Origin: Cunninghamia lanceolata
Lineage: Eukaryota; Streptophyta; Pinopsida; Cupressales; Cupressaceae
Assembly: GCA_027924645.1 (NCBI GenBank)
Contig: BSBN01001150.1
Coordinates: 3,100,001 to 3,164,000, forward strand
Length of the DNA stretch: 64,000 bases
Direction of reading: 5' to 3'
Both the position numbers and the translations under genes were made by a program. Under the pieces are notes generated by a model. That model saw nothing but the letters and a program-made list of their open reading frames with translations, was not told the DNA's origin and did no database searches. This document shows positions 1 through 11,835 of this stretch, in pieces (positions within the stretch are counted from its first letter, which is position 1; each line of letters starts with the position of its first letter).

Positions 1-2386
1 CTTAGCCTTTTCTGCAGCATCAATCAGTTCTTGTTGTTCTTGCTCTGTCAGCACATGTTCTTCTCATAACTCTTCTTTAGGAGGAATGTCATTAGATATG
101 TCTTGAATTTTATTTACATCCTCCTCCACCTTTTCTTCTTATTCTTCTTCCTCTTGTTCTTCTTGAGGACTTAACCTCCCCTTAAATTGTTGTTCATGTT
201 CCTATTTTGGCATCTCTTCACTAGGGATTTCTTGTAGATTATCTGTAGCCTTATCCTCCTCGATAACCTTCTCCTCTTCAATTTGTTCTTGTGGTTATTG
301 TTCAGTTTTAGGTTACTGCTCGGTTATGGAAGAAGGAAACATGTTATTGTTCCAAATGTTGCTTGTGACACTTCGGTCTCAACAGTTTGTTCTCCTTCAC
401 CTGGGTGTTGACCAATAGCAGCTCTAGGAGGAACAACCTATGCAACTGGCCTAACTCCAATACCAGATGTTATCACTGATGCTCCCTCTTTATACATCAT
501 AGAAGATTCAATAAACTTCTCGTTGACATATTTGAAAACATCTTCTGGGGAGGCAGTATTAATAGAAGCTCCACTCTTTGTTGTTTTAGGAGGCCTAGCT
601 TGTGTTTTCTGCCTCTTGGCAGCTAGTGATCCGAAAGATGAAGCCTGATCTTTGCCTCATTTTCTGTCTCCTGGAGCAGGTGGTACAAAATTTTGAAACT
701 TCAAATTCAACCAAGTCATACTCCTCTCAATAACATAAGAACTGAATTACATGATGGAATTCTCCTCTTTCTCTGACCAACTGATAGGGTCCAACCTTTT
801 CTTATCAATAGAATCTAACTGGTACACAAGATCCAAAACTACACCATCATCAAAAAAACTCCTTCGGTATGTTATTTCTTAATCCAAATTCTCTCATTTG
901 AAAAGCAATGAGTCTGGTGTACTACTTTTTCCTCACTTCAAAGGCATCTCGGCAATTTTCCCAAAAGTCCTCCAAAGAATGTCTATGTTTGAAATCCATT
1001 GTTGGAAACAATTGGTTTAGTTTGCCAATAGGGTCAAAGACTTCCCTAGGCTGATATATTTTTAGATTGAGAGCATTTATCTCTTCAGCTGTTGTTTTTG
1101 CTACAACAATAGATGGACATTCACAAAAACCCAACACAAAAGGATACTTCACCCCAAATTTATGTTTCCCTGATAGCTTCAAATGAACCTCGCTAATCTT
1201 ATCACTGCAATGCCTTGGAAACAAAAATGGGGCCCTCTTGAAGCCTTCTATTCTAATATAGGTTCACTTGGGGAAATGGATGAACCATTCTCCCCATGGC
1301 TTGATGAGATCCATTATTTTTTTAGACATATGCCAAGCAAGATAACCTATCAATTGTAAAATGATAGCATACAAAAATGTGTCATTAACTCTTTTAAAGT
1401 ACTTTTTTGCTTCCTTGAGTTCTAATTGAGGATAAAAATCCCAGATTTTGCTTTGTCCTAGAGCCTCTCCTCGGACTCCCACAGTTGTCAAATCAGGAAA
1501 ATTACCTAGTCTTGCAACCAACCAAACAATGTACGATGTCATGTGAAACTTCTTCACTTGTACTACTGACCTAAGTTGAACATGTATATTGTCTGAAACA
1601 ATCTTAGCCCAATCCAACTTGACATCCCCTTTGATAGTGCAATGAATGAATTGAAACATCCATGTTGGATAAGTCCTAGACTCTTCCCTACCAAATGCCC
1701 TACTTAAGAAAGTGATAACATCAGAAACCTCTTCCTGAAAATCTGATCTGGTTAATTTGGAGGGTACCTTAGAAGTAGATTTCTTCTTTTTCGCCAACCA
1801 ATGTTGGTTTAAATATCCTTTGTTCCCAGTAACATCTTGATTATAAAATCTTGTTGCTTCAGCAACTGTCAATAAACTAGCTTGTGGATATACTGGCAAA
1901 TCAAAGACCATCCTTATCATTTTAGGGGTGATGTCTAATAAGAGTTTCCCACTAGAATCAAAGCATTTCCTTTCCTCGGGATTGTAATCATGAGTGAATG
2001 TGAATCAATTCAGGGCACTGGACTATTGGTGGAAAGCTTGCTATGTGTCCTAACCCTAATTGAACAATTTTATTAGCTCGTGGAGTGACATTTTCTCCAA
2101 ATGTATCATTCTCAAACACTTCTAAATCAATGTGTCCCAATTCTATATCTGTGATGTTCATAAGCTCATTTTTTAACTTACTAGCCTTAGGAACTCCTTG
2201 AAATTGATATTTCATTGTTACAGGCAGTTCCTTCTTCTTTTTCTGCTTCGTTTATTTCTTGGATGATTGAGATAACCCCACTTCACCTGCTTCTACTTCT
2301 TCTGTCTCTTGCTCAATCTCCTCTAAGGACTTAGAATCATAAAGTATTTCCTCACTTTGATGGGTAAAGGTCTCTTCCTTAAACAT
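1..2386 (-). pseudogene. Retroelement accessory ORF, partial and broken
   Basis: Read on the minus strand from ATG 2386-2384 (MFKEETFTHQSEEI...), the frame runs through an E-rich segment and QFQGVPKASKLKNELMN at about 2210-2160, then a long body at 1920-1264 and 1224-922, and ends in a Ser/Lys and Glu/Lys-rich tail at 900-1 that leaves the window. I see in-frame stops near 2254 and at the ends of the 1988, 1264 and 922 blocks, plus at least two frame changes (near 1950 and in a T run near 855). No RT, integrase or protease motif is visible. The order of a hydrophobic helical body followed by a charged low-complexity tail, and local similarities such as DWAKIVSDN...VKKFHMTSYIVWL against DLCELLLNQ...KKNSFKYGGLILCL, recall the large ORF at 50015-53296. 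I infer one family; function unknown. Confidence 0.55.
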
Positions 2387-2539
2387 TTATCTAACCTACA
2401 GGGGAAAAAGAGATACATAAAAAGACTAGAAAATACCAAAAGAACTCTCAATTCTAAGCATTTGGAGGGTTTTATGCCTTGACAGGTTTGCAGGACCAGG
2501 TTGGAAATTTGGACCATGGTCCAAATTTGGACCACACAC

Positions 2540-3420
2540 CCGCCATCCTAATCGGGTCCAAGACAATGGGAGGAAATTAGGTTTTTAGGCTAAATTGTTA
2601 AAAGGGCCAAAATGCCACCGCGGGCCCGAAGTCCCAATGAGCATGTTAAGTTTGAAGTGTTCTACTGGCGGGGCACGGGTTGGCAGAAGGAACTTGGCAT
2701 TTGAAACTTTTGATTTTATTTAAATTTTTGACCTTTGGACCAAAAATGCTTCGCGGGTCCGAAGTCCCGAAATGGCCCTTCCAATAGTTGGCGGGACACG
2801 GGACCTAAAATGGATTTGGCACTTCTAAAAAGTTTAAGGTCAACAGACCTTTTGGGGTCTGAAGTCCCGAAAAGACATAAGCGATTCTTAATAGTTTCTT
2901 TTCCTCGCAGGGAGCGGGAGGAAAATTAGATTTTTCACTTTTCACGTTTTGAAGCCAAAAATCCTTTTAGGGCCGGAGGCCCCAAAAGGACCTAATCCTT
3001 GATGATTTTTCTAAGTGTTTGTTGGGTGTGGGGTGAAAAAATAGTTTTTGCCCCTTTGGTCTTTTTGATGAGCTAGGTCTAAAAGGCCTCCAAGAGCCCG
3101 AAGCCCCGAAAGGACCTTAATTCCTAAATGACTTTTGACCTTGCGAAGAGCGGGACCAAGGAAGGTTTCAGGCACTTAAAGTCTTTTTGGGTCGAAAAAC
3201 CTTTCGAGCCCTGAAGTCCCGAAAGATACCCATAAACTTGGTATCCTTTTAAAACTCCACGGGGAGCTGGAAGAAAGTTGGTTTTTGCACCTCAACAAGG
3301 CTTAAGTACAATGGACCAATTGGGACCCAAGGTTCCAATTGGACCCACTAAACTAAGTGAAACTTCTAACAGTCTTCAGCAAAAATGGGGCTCGAGGCCC
3401 AAAAGGGATCATGATCAAAT
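2540..3420. repeat. Degenerate ~115-bp tandem array
   Basis: About seven head-to-tail copies of a diverged unit. Each contains a GC-rich core resembling gggcCCGAAGTCCCGAAAgg, at about 2627, 2755, 2858, 2970, 3096, 3207 and, weaker, 3322. The cores are spaced 103-128 bp apart. Each core is followed 40-50 bp later by a second conserved block like GCGGGGaGCGGGAnnaA and then ttggnnTTTTGCACTT. Fainter copies of the core occur near 3392, 4070-4110 and 4160. The array lies just upstream (in the minus-strand sense) of the ORF starting at 2386, so it could be the leader or LTR of that retroelement rather than a free satellite. Confidence 0.7.
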
Positions 3421-5733
3421 TAAACCAGGGTTTGCATGCCACCAAACAAATTTGAATTGATTGCCTACAACGGTCCATTTTATTCACTATTTCTAATCTA
3501 AACCCTACTACTAACCCTAAAAAGCCAAAAATACAGAAGAAGAAAACTAAACTAAAAGCATTTTAAAACCCTAATTAACATCTAAAACCCTACACTAACA
3601 CAAAACAAACAACAAAAATAGAGAACAAAAATGACAAACAACAGTGACACAATTAGAGGGGAACAAAACCCTACTTGGCACATGGAATCCAAAGGAAGAG
3701 GGATGAGGATGTGAAGAATGCAGGAGCGGGCCCCCTAAAACCCTCGTCCACAGGTGCACAAACCACCTCAAGCTTTCTCAAATTAACAATCAAAAGCTCG
3801 CAAATGGTTCAATATTCTTGCAGAGGTTGCCAAGTAGGTAGGAGAGAAATGAGAATGTAAAACTGAGGGAAGAAAGGCTTTAAAAGCCTTAAAGACCCCA
3901 TACAGTACGAAGCCCATGTTGCCATTAATGTGGTAGTTGGGGCGGGGGCATGGGACCAAAATGGACTTTTAGACCCACGCATAGAGGCCAAAGGGTTAGT
4001 CAGGCCTTTAGATCCCAACGGGAGTTGTTAGGAGCAAGAGAGAAACACAGAAAGGAACCAAAAGGTCCAATGGACCTCGAAAGCCCTGAGGCCAAAAAGT
4101 CAATTGGGGTCCGAGGTCCCGATTAGATTTAAAACACTAAGTCCTGGGAACCCGCGAGCCCGGGAGTGAAAGAACTCCTAGGCCTCATCAAAGAAAGCTT
4201 AAAAAGGCAAGTTTTTAATCAAAACAAAAGACCCCTTAGCAAAGTAAGAGACGAAAGATAAATGCCAGGATCATCAAGAGACCGACACATGTGCAAAAAA
4301 TGACAAAATGACAAAAAGGGGGGTCCCAATCTATCAAAAAGATGGGGTGGTTATGTAGGGCATAACAGAAAGAACTAGGATGCTTTGGGAAATTAGAGAT
4401 TGTATGGAAGATGTAAGAATCTTTAAAGTTTTGAAAGTGAAATGGAAAAGGATCACAAAGTCCTGTGGAAGCATATAGATGCTTGTGGGGGATGCAATGC
4501 AATGGCTTGATTCTATAGAGGTGATTCACCATCCTTGTGTTGGGATCAATAGAAAAGGATGAGATCTCTTAGCAAGAATGATAAGATTGCAAGAAATGAA
4601 CAACCTCCCTTAAAATTGTGGGGAGGGAGATATTTAACAACACCAATGGTGGAGTTGATCAGGAGCTAACAAAAGGAATAATTGAGAGATCATACGAGAT
4701 TGATTAAGAGATCAAAGGAGACTAATTTAGAGATCAAAGGAGACTAATTGAGATATTAAAGGAGACTAGTTGAGAGATAACAAAAGACTAACTAGAAGTG
4801 AACTAAAGAGATAAGTGATATTCAAGAGGAGAGGAGAATTAGTCTAGGGAAGTAATGCTTTAATCAAGGGTGGAGAGAATTCTCAATAACAAGAAAAAAT
4901 GGTACCAAACTAGTTGTAACTAAAAGAAATCACATGTTCCAAAATATGATAGGGTTGCCCCTTTCAAGTATAGGGTCACCTCTTTTGCTAGGGTAGGTCG
5001 TCGAGTGATCCTCTAGTTGAATGTCTACAAAAGGATATTTGGAATGCACAAAAGTTTGGAACCCAATCTGGGGGTTGAACAAGATGGGGAAGGAGCTAAA
5101 TAGGTTGAAGGGAAATGTCATCAAGCATGAATATTGTTCAGACAATATAATTCATGCCTTCATGGTAGAAGAGTTGGATCACCCAATCATCCTTGAATTT
5201 TCATGTCGACCTATTCATTTTTAGGCACTTACAAGGATGGGGTTTATGAAATTAGTATTTATATGCCAAGGAAAATGATTTGTATAGATTTGTAAATTTT
5301 GGTTGGGTGGTGCGACAAATATATTCCTTTTGTCACTATATGACATTAGTGTCGATGAGGTCCTAAATAAGGCGCCTAAGATGCATTTACTTTTCAGTAC
5401 ATGCCAAAACATGTGGTTCTATTGATAGGACTTAGCATCATAGGTGTTTGGAAGGGGAAGATTTGTATTAAGAGGGAGAATATAGGGTAACTGAACAAGA
5501 TTGTTTGAGACAAGTTGCTAAAGGATAGAATGTAAAGGGTTACATAGCTTTGTGAACCAATGATTACACTAAAATTACATAGATATTGCCATCATCAAAG
5601 AAGAGGTAGTATCAGTTTGGTTGATAGTGGTTATGTTTTTAGACTTTTGTGAAACCAAATTATTGTTCTTTTTATATCTAGAATTATATGATGTAGATTA
5701 TCTCAAAGAAGAGGTGAATAGGAGGTAAGGTTG
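3421..5733. other. No gene recognised
   Basis: Frames here are short and I recognise no domain on either strand. The stretch from 3480 to 3660 is A-rich with several AACCCTA-like tracts. The core motif of the neighbouring tandem array recurs weakly near 4080-4170. Between 4670 and 4800 there is a short run of near-copies of agagatcaaaggagacta. It probably consists of untranslated or LTR-derived retroelement sequence. Confidence 0.4.
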
Positions 5734-6480
5734 TCACATTAACCCTAACGAATGTTGCAATACCACATGGAGAGGATCATGAAGCTTTGTGAACTTTTTT
5801 GGTATTTTAGACTTAATATAGATGACATTAGGAGCCATAGAAGATATAGAAAAATTGTTTATAGAAAGCCTAATGTCATGCTTGTGTGGAATATCACTAC
5901 CTCTCTTGAAATGATTTTTTAGTTGGAACCTAGAAGGATCAAATGAGTTTGGTGGAGGATGTGAAACAAGGTATATTTGAGTCATTTGTTTCTAACAATG
6001 TTTTCTCAATATTTCTTACATTTGCATACAAATCCATAAAAGAAGTATAGCATTTAAGATACACCTTGTCTTGAATGGTTGGAAGTAATCTTTCAAAAAT
6101 CTCTGAAGTTCATCATTTGATATTTGGTAAAACATTTTTCTGGACAAGGATTGAAAAAGAATAACATAGCCTTGAATTATTTCATTTGGTTCTTGTCTAC
6201 ATTTAACCAAATATGAGATAGTAACTTGAAGGCCAATATTGACATTAACATTTTGCACAAATGCATTAGCAAGCTTTGCATATTAGTGGAACCATGAGGC
6301 AATGAATGAAGCCACAAAAGTGCATAATCCTTCAACATGCATGGAAAAAGTTTTGCAAGTGGCCTACCATCATACATGTAGTCTGACCAAGTGACTTTGA
6401 AAGAGTGCAATTGAACCATTGGTCCCCCTTTACTATCACACATTTTAAATCTTGGGGCCACAAAACCCATAGGGAAAGGA
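5734..6480 (-). pseudogene. Ty3-type gag (capsid) relic
   Basis: The minus strand from about 6480 encodes PRFKMCDSKGGPMVQLHSF, then PLAKLFPCMLKDYALLWLHSLP, then (after a frame change near 6260) NIGLQVTISYLVKCRQEPNE and QGYVILFQSLSRK. This is the order of the retrotransposon gag capsid domain: P-F-x-G-x-G-P-HL-x-x-F, the LF-x-x-SL-x-x-A-x-x-W-x-x-LP block, then the Q-x-x-x-E-x-x-x-x-Y-x-x-R block. A further fragment with PPPNSFDPSRFQLKNH lies at 5985-5734. Stops and at least one frameshift separate the blocks. No matching pol is visible immediately downstream on the minus strand, so the copy is truncated. Confidence 0.65.
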
Positions 6481-7835
6481 TGTGCTTAGATATGATAACA
6501 AGAGAATTGTGTTTTATCTCACTAGTATGTTCTTTTTAGTTCTTAGAGATAAGGTACTTACCCAAATTTGCATTTCATTAAGTCTCTTAATAATAGTATG
6601 AATGGTAGAGGGATGGGCTTGTGGAAATGGAAGCTAAAGAGTGAACATAACTGATGATTGGTTGGTAGATAGTTGAGGAAGGTGGAATAGTGGCATGTGA
6701 TGCGAGAGAGAACAATGAGGTTATGTTGGATATGAGAATTAACAACTATAAGGGGATTAAAAGGAGAAATGTAGGAGAGATCGAAGGTGAACATAGGGGA
6801 GATAGCATGAGGAATGGAAAATAAGGGAGATGGATTTTGAGAGTGAATGATAGAAGAGAAGCTTGAGATTGTGGGGGGATGGGTGTATCATTAAGTAATC
6901 TTGATGAACTTATCTTTTAACCAATACCTCTAAGAACCTCCATTCTATAAGATTTCACCATGGAGGGCCTCAACTAGATTCAAAGGATTAGCATTACTAT
7001 CAAGATTAACAAAATAGTCTTTAAATTTGATTAGTATTTTTTATTTTCCTCTTATCCAGGGTTGTAAGATGAGCACTATAATCAAAGGAATCTTCTTCAT
7101 TAAGATAAACCATAGTGTTCAAATTTTCAATAATGGTTGCATTAGTTTAGTTCATGGCCATTGTTGGGTTCAACCTAGGGCTCTTAAGTGGAAGGTTAGA
7201 AACTAATTAATATTTTGGCATACAAGTAAAAAGATTAAAGAGATAATAAGTCAATGAAACAATAAGGACAAATTTTAATGTAAAACATTAAAAACCATAG
7301 ATATCAAATCCAAAAAATAAAAAAATGACAATCCTAGTCTAAAGAGTCAAAGTAGTTCAACAAGATAGTTTTACTAAAATATAAATAAGTAAATCCCTCC
7401 CTACAAAATTTTTATTAAGTCTAGTAAGTAAAACCTAATTAAACACTATAATCAAACCTTAGTCCCTAGATAAATATAATTAAACTTTGTAAGTAACATG
7501 ACAAGTAAATAGTAAATTAAATGAGGTTAAGAAGAATTTAGGTCCTTGATGATAATAGAATAAACTGAAAGAGACACTTCTAAAGCAAACGAGTTTATAG
7601 ATTCTACATTATAATTGGACATGATTGTACCTACAACTCTATCTAGGGCTCCCGCGGTCTTGTTTGGTACAATACGATTTTATCTCTTGGTCACTTGCCT
7701 CTAAATATTTCACCTCTGCTATGACAACTAAATTATGGTCAAAGTGGTGCTAAAGAACACCTTTAGGAGCCTACGTCAAGTACCTTGTTTCCAAAAAAAA
7801 TAGGGAAAGTGAAAAGTGTGAACTTTTTATCACAT
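6481..7835. other. AT-rich stretch, no gene recognised
   Basis: Nothing convincing on either strand. The minus strand near 7160 has an ATG followed by a short broken frame that could be the leader or N-terminus of the gag relic at 5734-6480. From 7200 to 7560 the sequence is strongly AT-rich and non-coding in appearance. Confidence 0.35.
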
Positions 7836-7839
7836 CCTC

Positions 7840-8284
7840 ATTAAGGGATGAAAAGATAGCATTTAATGTTCAAGGCATGGACATCCATCAAAGCATAAAG
7901 GAAATATTGATGGAAGGAGATTTCAATGTGCTAGACAAGAAATTACCACAAAGGATACCAAAGCATTAAAGGAGGTACGATATGATAGGTCAGGAAGCTG
8001 GGGAACATATCATGGACATCTACCATCAACAAATTAAAATGATACAATAGAAGTTTGGTGAAGAGTTAAAGGCCCATGCATTGAGCACCATTCAGTACCC
8101 AACGTTGGAGTGGAAGACATATTTCAACACCAACATCAGATATATCTTCAACCTCATTTGTGGAGATGAAGGGATGGGCAGTGTTAGGTCAGAGAGGTTT
8201 TCTACTTGCTATGGATCCTTCGCTTCACCTCTTGCACCACAATTCAGCCATGGGAAGAAACTTTACATTACCTCTCCAAGTTGA
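7840..8284 (+). pseudogene. Broken ORF of unknown identity
   Basis: One plus-strand frame stays readable for about 145 codons (SLRDEKIAFNVQGMDIHQSI... to ...KKLYITSPS), interrupted only by a TAA near 7966 and a TAG near 8048. Codon use and the absence of low complexity make chance unlikely, but I do not recognise the protein. There is no signal peptide, membrane segment or motif that I can name. It could be an exon of a decayed gene or the coding part of a transposable element. The last open part runs from ATG 8081 to the TGA at 8282-8284. Confidence 0.35.
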
Positions 8285-8542
8285 TTATGATCTATGATAT
8301 TGGCCAAAAGCTCTACCAATCAATAGAGAAATAAGCACCATTCCCTTACCAACAATCATTAGGAAGAGGAGATTCTGAGATTTGGAGAGGAATGTTGGCT
8401 TTGGCATTAATGGCACACACTTATATAGTAACCAGAGTAGTTATTACAGTTTTCTCCTCTACAAGTGCATATTGATAACAATCTATCATCTAACATTAAT
8501 AATGTATTTCTTATATTTTGCTAAAAAACACAATAGAGAGAA

Positions 8543-8862
8543 AGGCTCTAAATTAACTTACTTATAATCCCTCTAGATAAAATTTTAGTTGCAATGAAAA
8601 CTCAACTCTTTGATAATTGTATTAAAGTGTTTATAACTTAATTTATTTGATTATTCTAAAATCAAATACACCAACAATATATAGTCTTAAAAAATATTGT
8701 GTATGTTAAGATTTAAAACAAACTTTCAAATCATAACAAAAATTATTATAATTAAAACTATTATGCAATAAGTTATCTTAAAAGGAGCATTTTGATAAAT
8801 TCTTTTCATTGGAAAACCCTCAAATTGTGAACATTTGTAAAATTCTTTAGTTATTTAGGCTT
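8543..8862 (+). repeat. Dispersed repeat R, copy 1 (holds an empty site)
   Basis: This stretch is alignable by eye with 24278-24473 plus 25059-25150. Both contain CTCAACTCTTT.ATAATTGTATTA, ATTCTAAAATCAAATACACC, and AAAACTATTATGCAATAAG followed by TTATCTTA.AA..GAGCAT. In this copy gcaataag occurs once (8765-8772). In the other copy it is duplicated around a 585-bp insertion. The repeat carries no ORF; its own class is unknown. Confidence 0.75.
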
Positions 8863-9387
8863 GTTAAGGGGCTTGATGAGAATATAGGATAGTGGGGACC
8901 AGATTGGTGGCACGTGCGAAGTTAAGAAGAGTGGCGAGTTACCTAAGAATTGAGACAATAATGAATTATCAAGGGCATCTCAACATTTTTGGAGGTGAGT
9001 GGTGTAATCATTATGTAAATAGGCGATGGCATTAAGGTTGGAAAAATAAGGTAAGGAGAGATGTTAGAATATGGTAATTGACATGATTAGTTGAATGTTG
9101 GAAGCAAGTTGCTCAAGTGGGTGCAAAGAGAAACCATGGCTTCCTCAATGATATCTAGTAAAGGGAAGAGGAGAATGGTAAAGAGAAGTGGGTCAATAGG
9201 TGCTAGTAGGGGAAGGATGAAGAAAAGAATTGGAGGGGAGAAGATGATTGGAGATTTTACAACCTACATAGAGAAGGGAATTGCAAATCTAGACTTGAGG
9301 ATGTGGGTTCTAAGAATATGGGAGCTTGCAAAAGAAACGGATAGTTCCCCATATGTTGGTATTAGGATAGCAATGACGAAGCTTCTT
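8863..9387. other. No gene recognised
   Basis: A plus-strand frame is open from 9091 to 9537 (start MNVGSKLLKWVQ), but it is basic and low in complexity and it crosses the terminal repeat of element X1. I treat it as chance. No domain is recognisable. Confidence 0.35.
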
Positions 9388-9391
9388 CTAG

Positions 9392-9421
9392 GGGTAAAAG
9401 CACAAAGATGTGTCACACTTT
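9392..9421 (+). repeat. Left terminal inverted repeat of X1
   Basis: Thirty bases beginning gggtaaaagcacaaa. They pair with 23252-23281 with two mismatches and with the right end of X2 (42496-42525) with three. The following bases gggccaac are also shared with X2, extending that match to about 39 bp. Confidence 0.75.
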
Positions 9422-9466
9422 GGGCCAACAAAACAGTTCAAAGCAAATCGTTTTCACATGAGTTTG

Positions 9467-9562
9467 ACTCGCCTGAGCTAGTTTCACCCGAAAACACGTG
9501 GTCATTGTGTGGCACATATGTGGCAAGATATTTTTAGGCGAGTCGATATCGGGTGAGAAAAT
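9467..9562. repeat. GGCGAGT / TCACCCGA motif pair, left copy
   Basis: Contains gactcgcctga, ttcacccgaa, then aggcgagtc and cgggtga in the opposite orientation. The same paired motifs occur at 20763-20821. These are the only two clusters I noticed in the window. They sit near the two outer edges of the segment carrying genes A and B, so they may be subterminal protein-binding sites or the decayed ends of an inner element. Confidence 0.5.
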
Positions 9563-9830
9563 TTTTTAAAAATGAAATTGCCACATTTCACAGCGGCCAT
9601 TTTCTGACAACGACAGTGGTAGGGTTTGAAAGTTTTTCATGCGAAGGGCATCCCTGCCACCTTTTGCAACAGTCTCGTCACCTTGAACCAGGTATGCCAT
9701 CTTCACCTTGGCATTTTCTGTCAAATATTTTGTATGGTACGATGTATAGAAGTGTTTGAAATAAACCTGCACCTTATATGATTGTATGCAAGTAAAATGG
9801 GTTTGTATGTCTTTGATTTCAATGTGCAAA

Positions 9831-9918
9831 ATGGGTAAAATTTGTTTAAAATGTGTGAATGGGTACAAAATTTGTTTAAAATTTGTAAATGGGTACAAAA
9901 TTTGTATTAAAACTGTGT
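9831..9918 (+). repeat. Three-copy ~29-bp tandem repeat
   Basis: Three consecutive units beginning atgggtaaaa or atgggtacaaaa, at 9831, 9859 and 9889, each followed by tttgt.ttaaaa and a G/T-rich tail. The spacing is 28 and 30 bp. Confidence 0.75.
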
Positions 9919-10275
9919 ATATGTCATCTTTCTACTCAAACTGCCTTTATAAATACTCCAACTGCTACTATATTCCTTCAAACTAGTCATACAACCTGAA
10001 AAAAAAGAAAAAAGAGATCATAAACAAATAATGATATGTAATTACAACAATACCCATACAACAATATGTAATTACAACCATATGATGCATCTACAACAAT
10101 AGAGGCAGTATAATGTGGAAGTAAAAGTAAATATAAGTCACCTTGGCAATTTGTTTAACATTGATAACATATTTTGCATCCTCAGTATTTGGGTTTATTA
10201 TCTTGGTATACCTTGGCACCTACATAGCAGAAACAAGAACTAACTAAATATACACTTAAAATCAAAGCATAAAAG

Positions 10276-10672
10276 AGAGGAATTTTGATAGATGTTGTAG
10301 TTGCAACAACCTTGCTAGACATGTATGCAAAATATGGAAGCGTAGAGAAGGCACGTGAACTGTTTGACAAAATACCTCAAATAACTATAGGATATGCACA
10401 AAAGAGTTTAGGCATCATGTCTATGCTTCCACATTTTTTATACAGGTCTGCCAGGGTGCTTGCAACTGATACATCTGACAAAAATCCACAAGATATGCAC
10501 ATAATGTGATCTCAATGATTGCAATGATTGTAGGATATGCACAAAATGGATTTGTTGAAAAGTCTTTAGAAATTTTAAAGAAAATGCAATTGGTTGGTGT
10601 AAAGCCAAATTCCACAACCTTTGCCAACATCCTCCCTCATATCCATCAATACATCTATGAATTTGAATGGAT
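10276..10672 (+). pseudogene. Pentatricopeptide repeat (PPR) gene fragment
   Basis: The first block, IDVVVATTLLDMYAKYGSVE followed by KARELFDKIPQ, is a textbook plant PLS-class PPR motif (consensus like D-V-x-V-x-T-x-L-L-D-M-Y-A-K-x-G-x-x-x-x-A-R-x-L-F-D-x-M-P). After about 125 bp of non-matching sequence a second block reads SMIAMIVGYAQNGFVEKSLE then ILKKMQLVGVKPNSTTFANI, which is the next PPR (W-N-A-M-I-x-G-Y-A-Q-N-G...G-V-K-P-N). The two halves are in different frames and aggatatgcacaaaa is duplicated on either side of the intervening part, so the fragment is broken by a small insertion or duplication. PPR proteins normally act in organellar RNA processing; this piece of about two repeats cannot. 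It lies inside X1 and could be a captured gene fragment. Confidence 0.8.
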
Positions 10673-11139
10673 ATGAGGGAGTTAACAGAGCCACACCTAC
10701 CCTATACCATGACGCAATAGGAAACTACAAGGAACATCAAATTTCATCCACACAATATAAGATAAAAATATATATATCAAAATTTGAAATCATTCCAGAG
10801 AGAATTTGTGCATAAATTCTTCTTTATTGAATTTTATGCATAAGTTTTTATCAAGGTTGTGGTGATGGAAAATTAATCACAATTTGAAACCATTCAAGAA
10901 AGAATTTGTACATAAGTTATTGGAAAGGTTGTGGTGATCAGAAGTAGCAAGTGGCTAATAGCTGCTGGGTGGGAGTCAGTTCACACATAAAATAGGTCAA
11001 ATCAAGTGCTACAGCAATGCAGGACATGCACTTTTATCCCTTGTAAGGTTAAAATTTGCCCATCAAATTCTAGGGAATAACATGGTTAAAGAAGGAAACA
11101 ACATACACTAGATATATACATATATAATACTCTAGAATG

Positions 11140-11835
11140 TTAAATAGAGTCTTCCTTTTCTAGATTATCGATTGCTTTTTTTCTAGATTGGAAATATACC
11201 TTCTTATGACTCCAACGACTATAGGGTACCTCATCTTTGAGATGTCTTTTTTGTAAAAATTTACAGCTTTCCCCTTGCAAGAGCTTATGTATCTCTTGAA
11301 AATATTCAACTTGTGCATACTCCTCATCGTATGCTTCATGGACAAATAGTTCAAGATAAGTTATTGTTCCCAAAGCTGAAATCTTAAGATGATCTAGACA
11401 ACATATCAACCTCCTTGTTACTAAAATGGAATTTTCCTTAAAAACCATCCATTTGTAATAACTTGCTTGCTACATCTTTGATTGTGTTTGGAGGTATTGA
11501 AGAGGTTGGTGATCTATCTGAACAAAGGTTTATGTACCCATCATATAGTGATTCTATATATAAATTGCTTGAACTAGTGTGTGCAATTCTTTATTATATG
11601 TAAGATACATCAAATCTACTCCATGGAAAAGGTTCAAAATGATAGCAATCCAACTGAGCTCCTTGCAATAGAATAATCCCCATAGCATAATCTCTTGCAT
11701 CAGTTTCCAACTCAAATGGTAGCTGTGAGTTAGGTGGTGCCAAAACTGGGTGCATTGTTGGGTTTATGCATCAATTTGTCAAAAGCATGAATGTTATGAG
11801 CCAAATTAGATTTCAAAATTTTGAAACTTACAGTT
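11140..11835 (-). pseudogene. Ty3 pol relic: end of RT and RNase H
   Basis: Minus-strand reading gives HAFDKLMHKPNNAP then PPNSQLPFELETDARDYAMG and IILLQGAQ near 11800-11660. This matches the P-x-L-x-x-P-x-F-x-x-P-F-x-x-E-x-D-A-S-x-x-A-x-G-x-x-L-x-Q block at the start of Ty3 RNase H. Further on come KELHTLVQAI, then VQIDHQPLQYLQTQSK, then KWM, in the order expected of RNase H followed by the connection to integrase. The last open stretch (11448-11140) is Glu/Lys-rich. At least five stops or frame changes are present, and no integrase zinc motif is visible. It lies inside X1 and must be a later insertion or a truncated passenger. Confidence 0.65.

Noticed and set aside
9091..9537. 149-codon plus-strand open frame starting MNVGSKLLKWVQ as a gene
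   Set aside because: It runs across the left TIR of X1 and the GGCGAGT cluster, is basic and low in complexity, and shows no domain. Its openness is better explained by chance.
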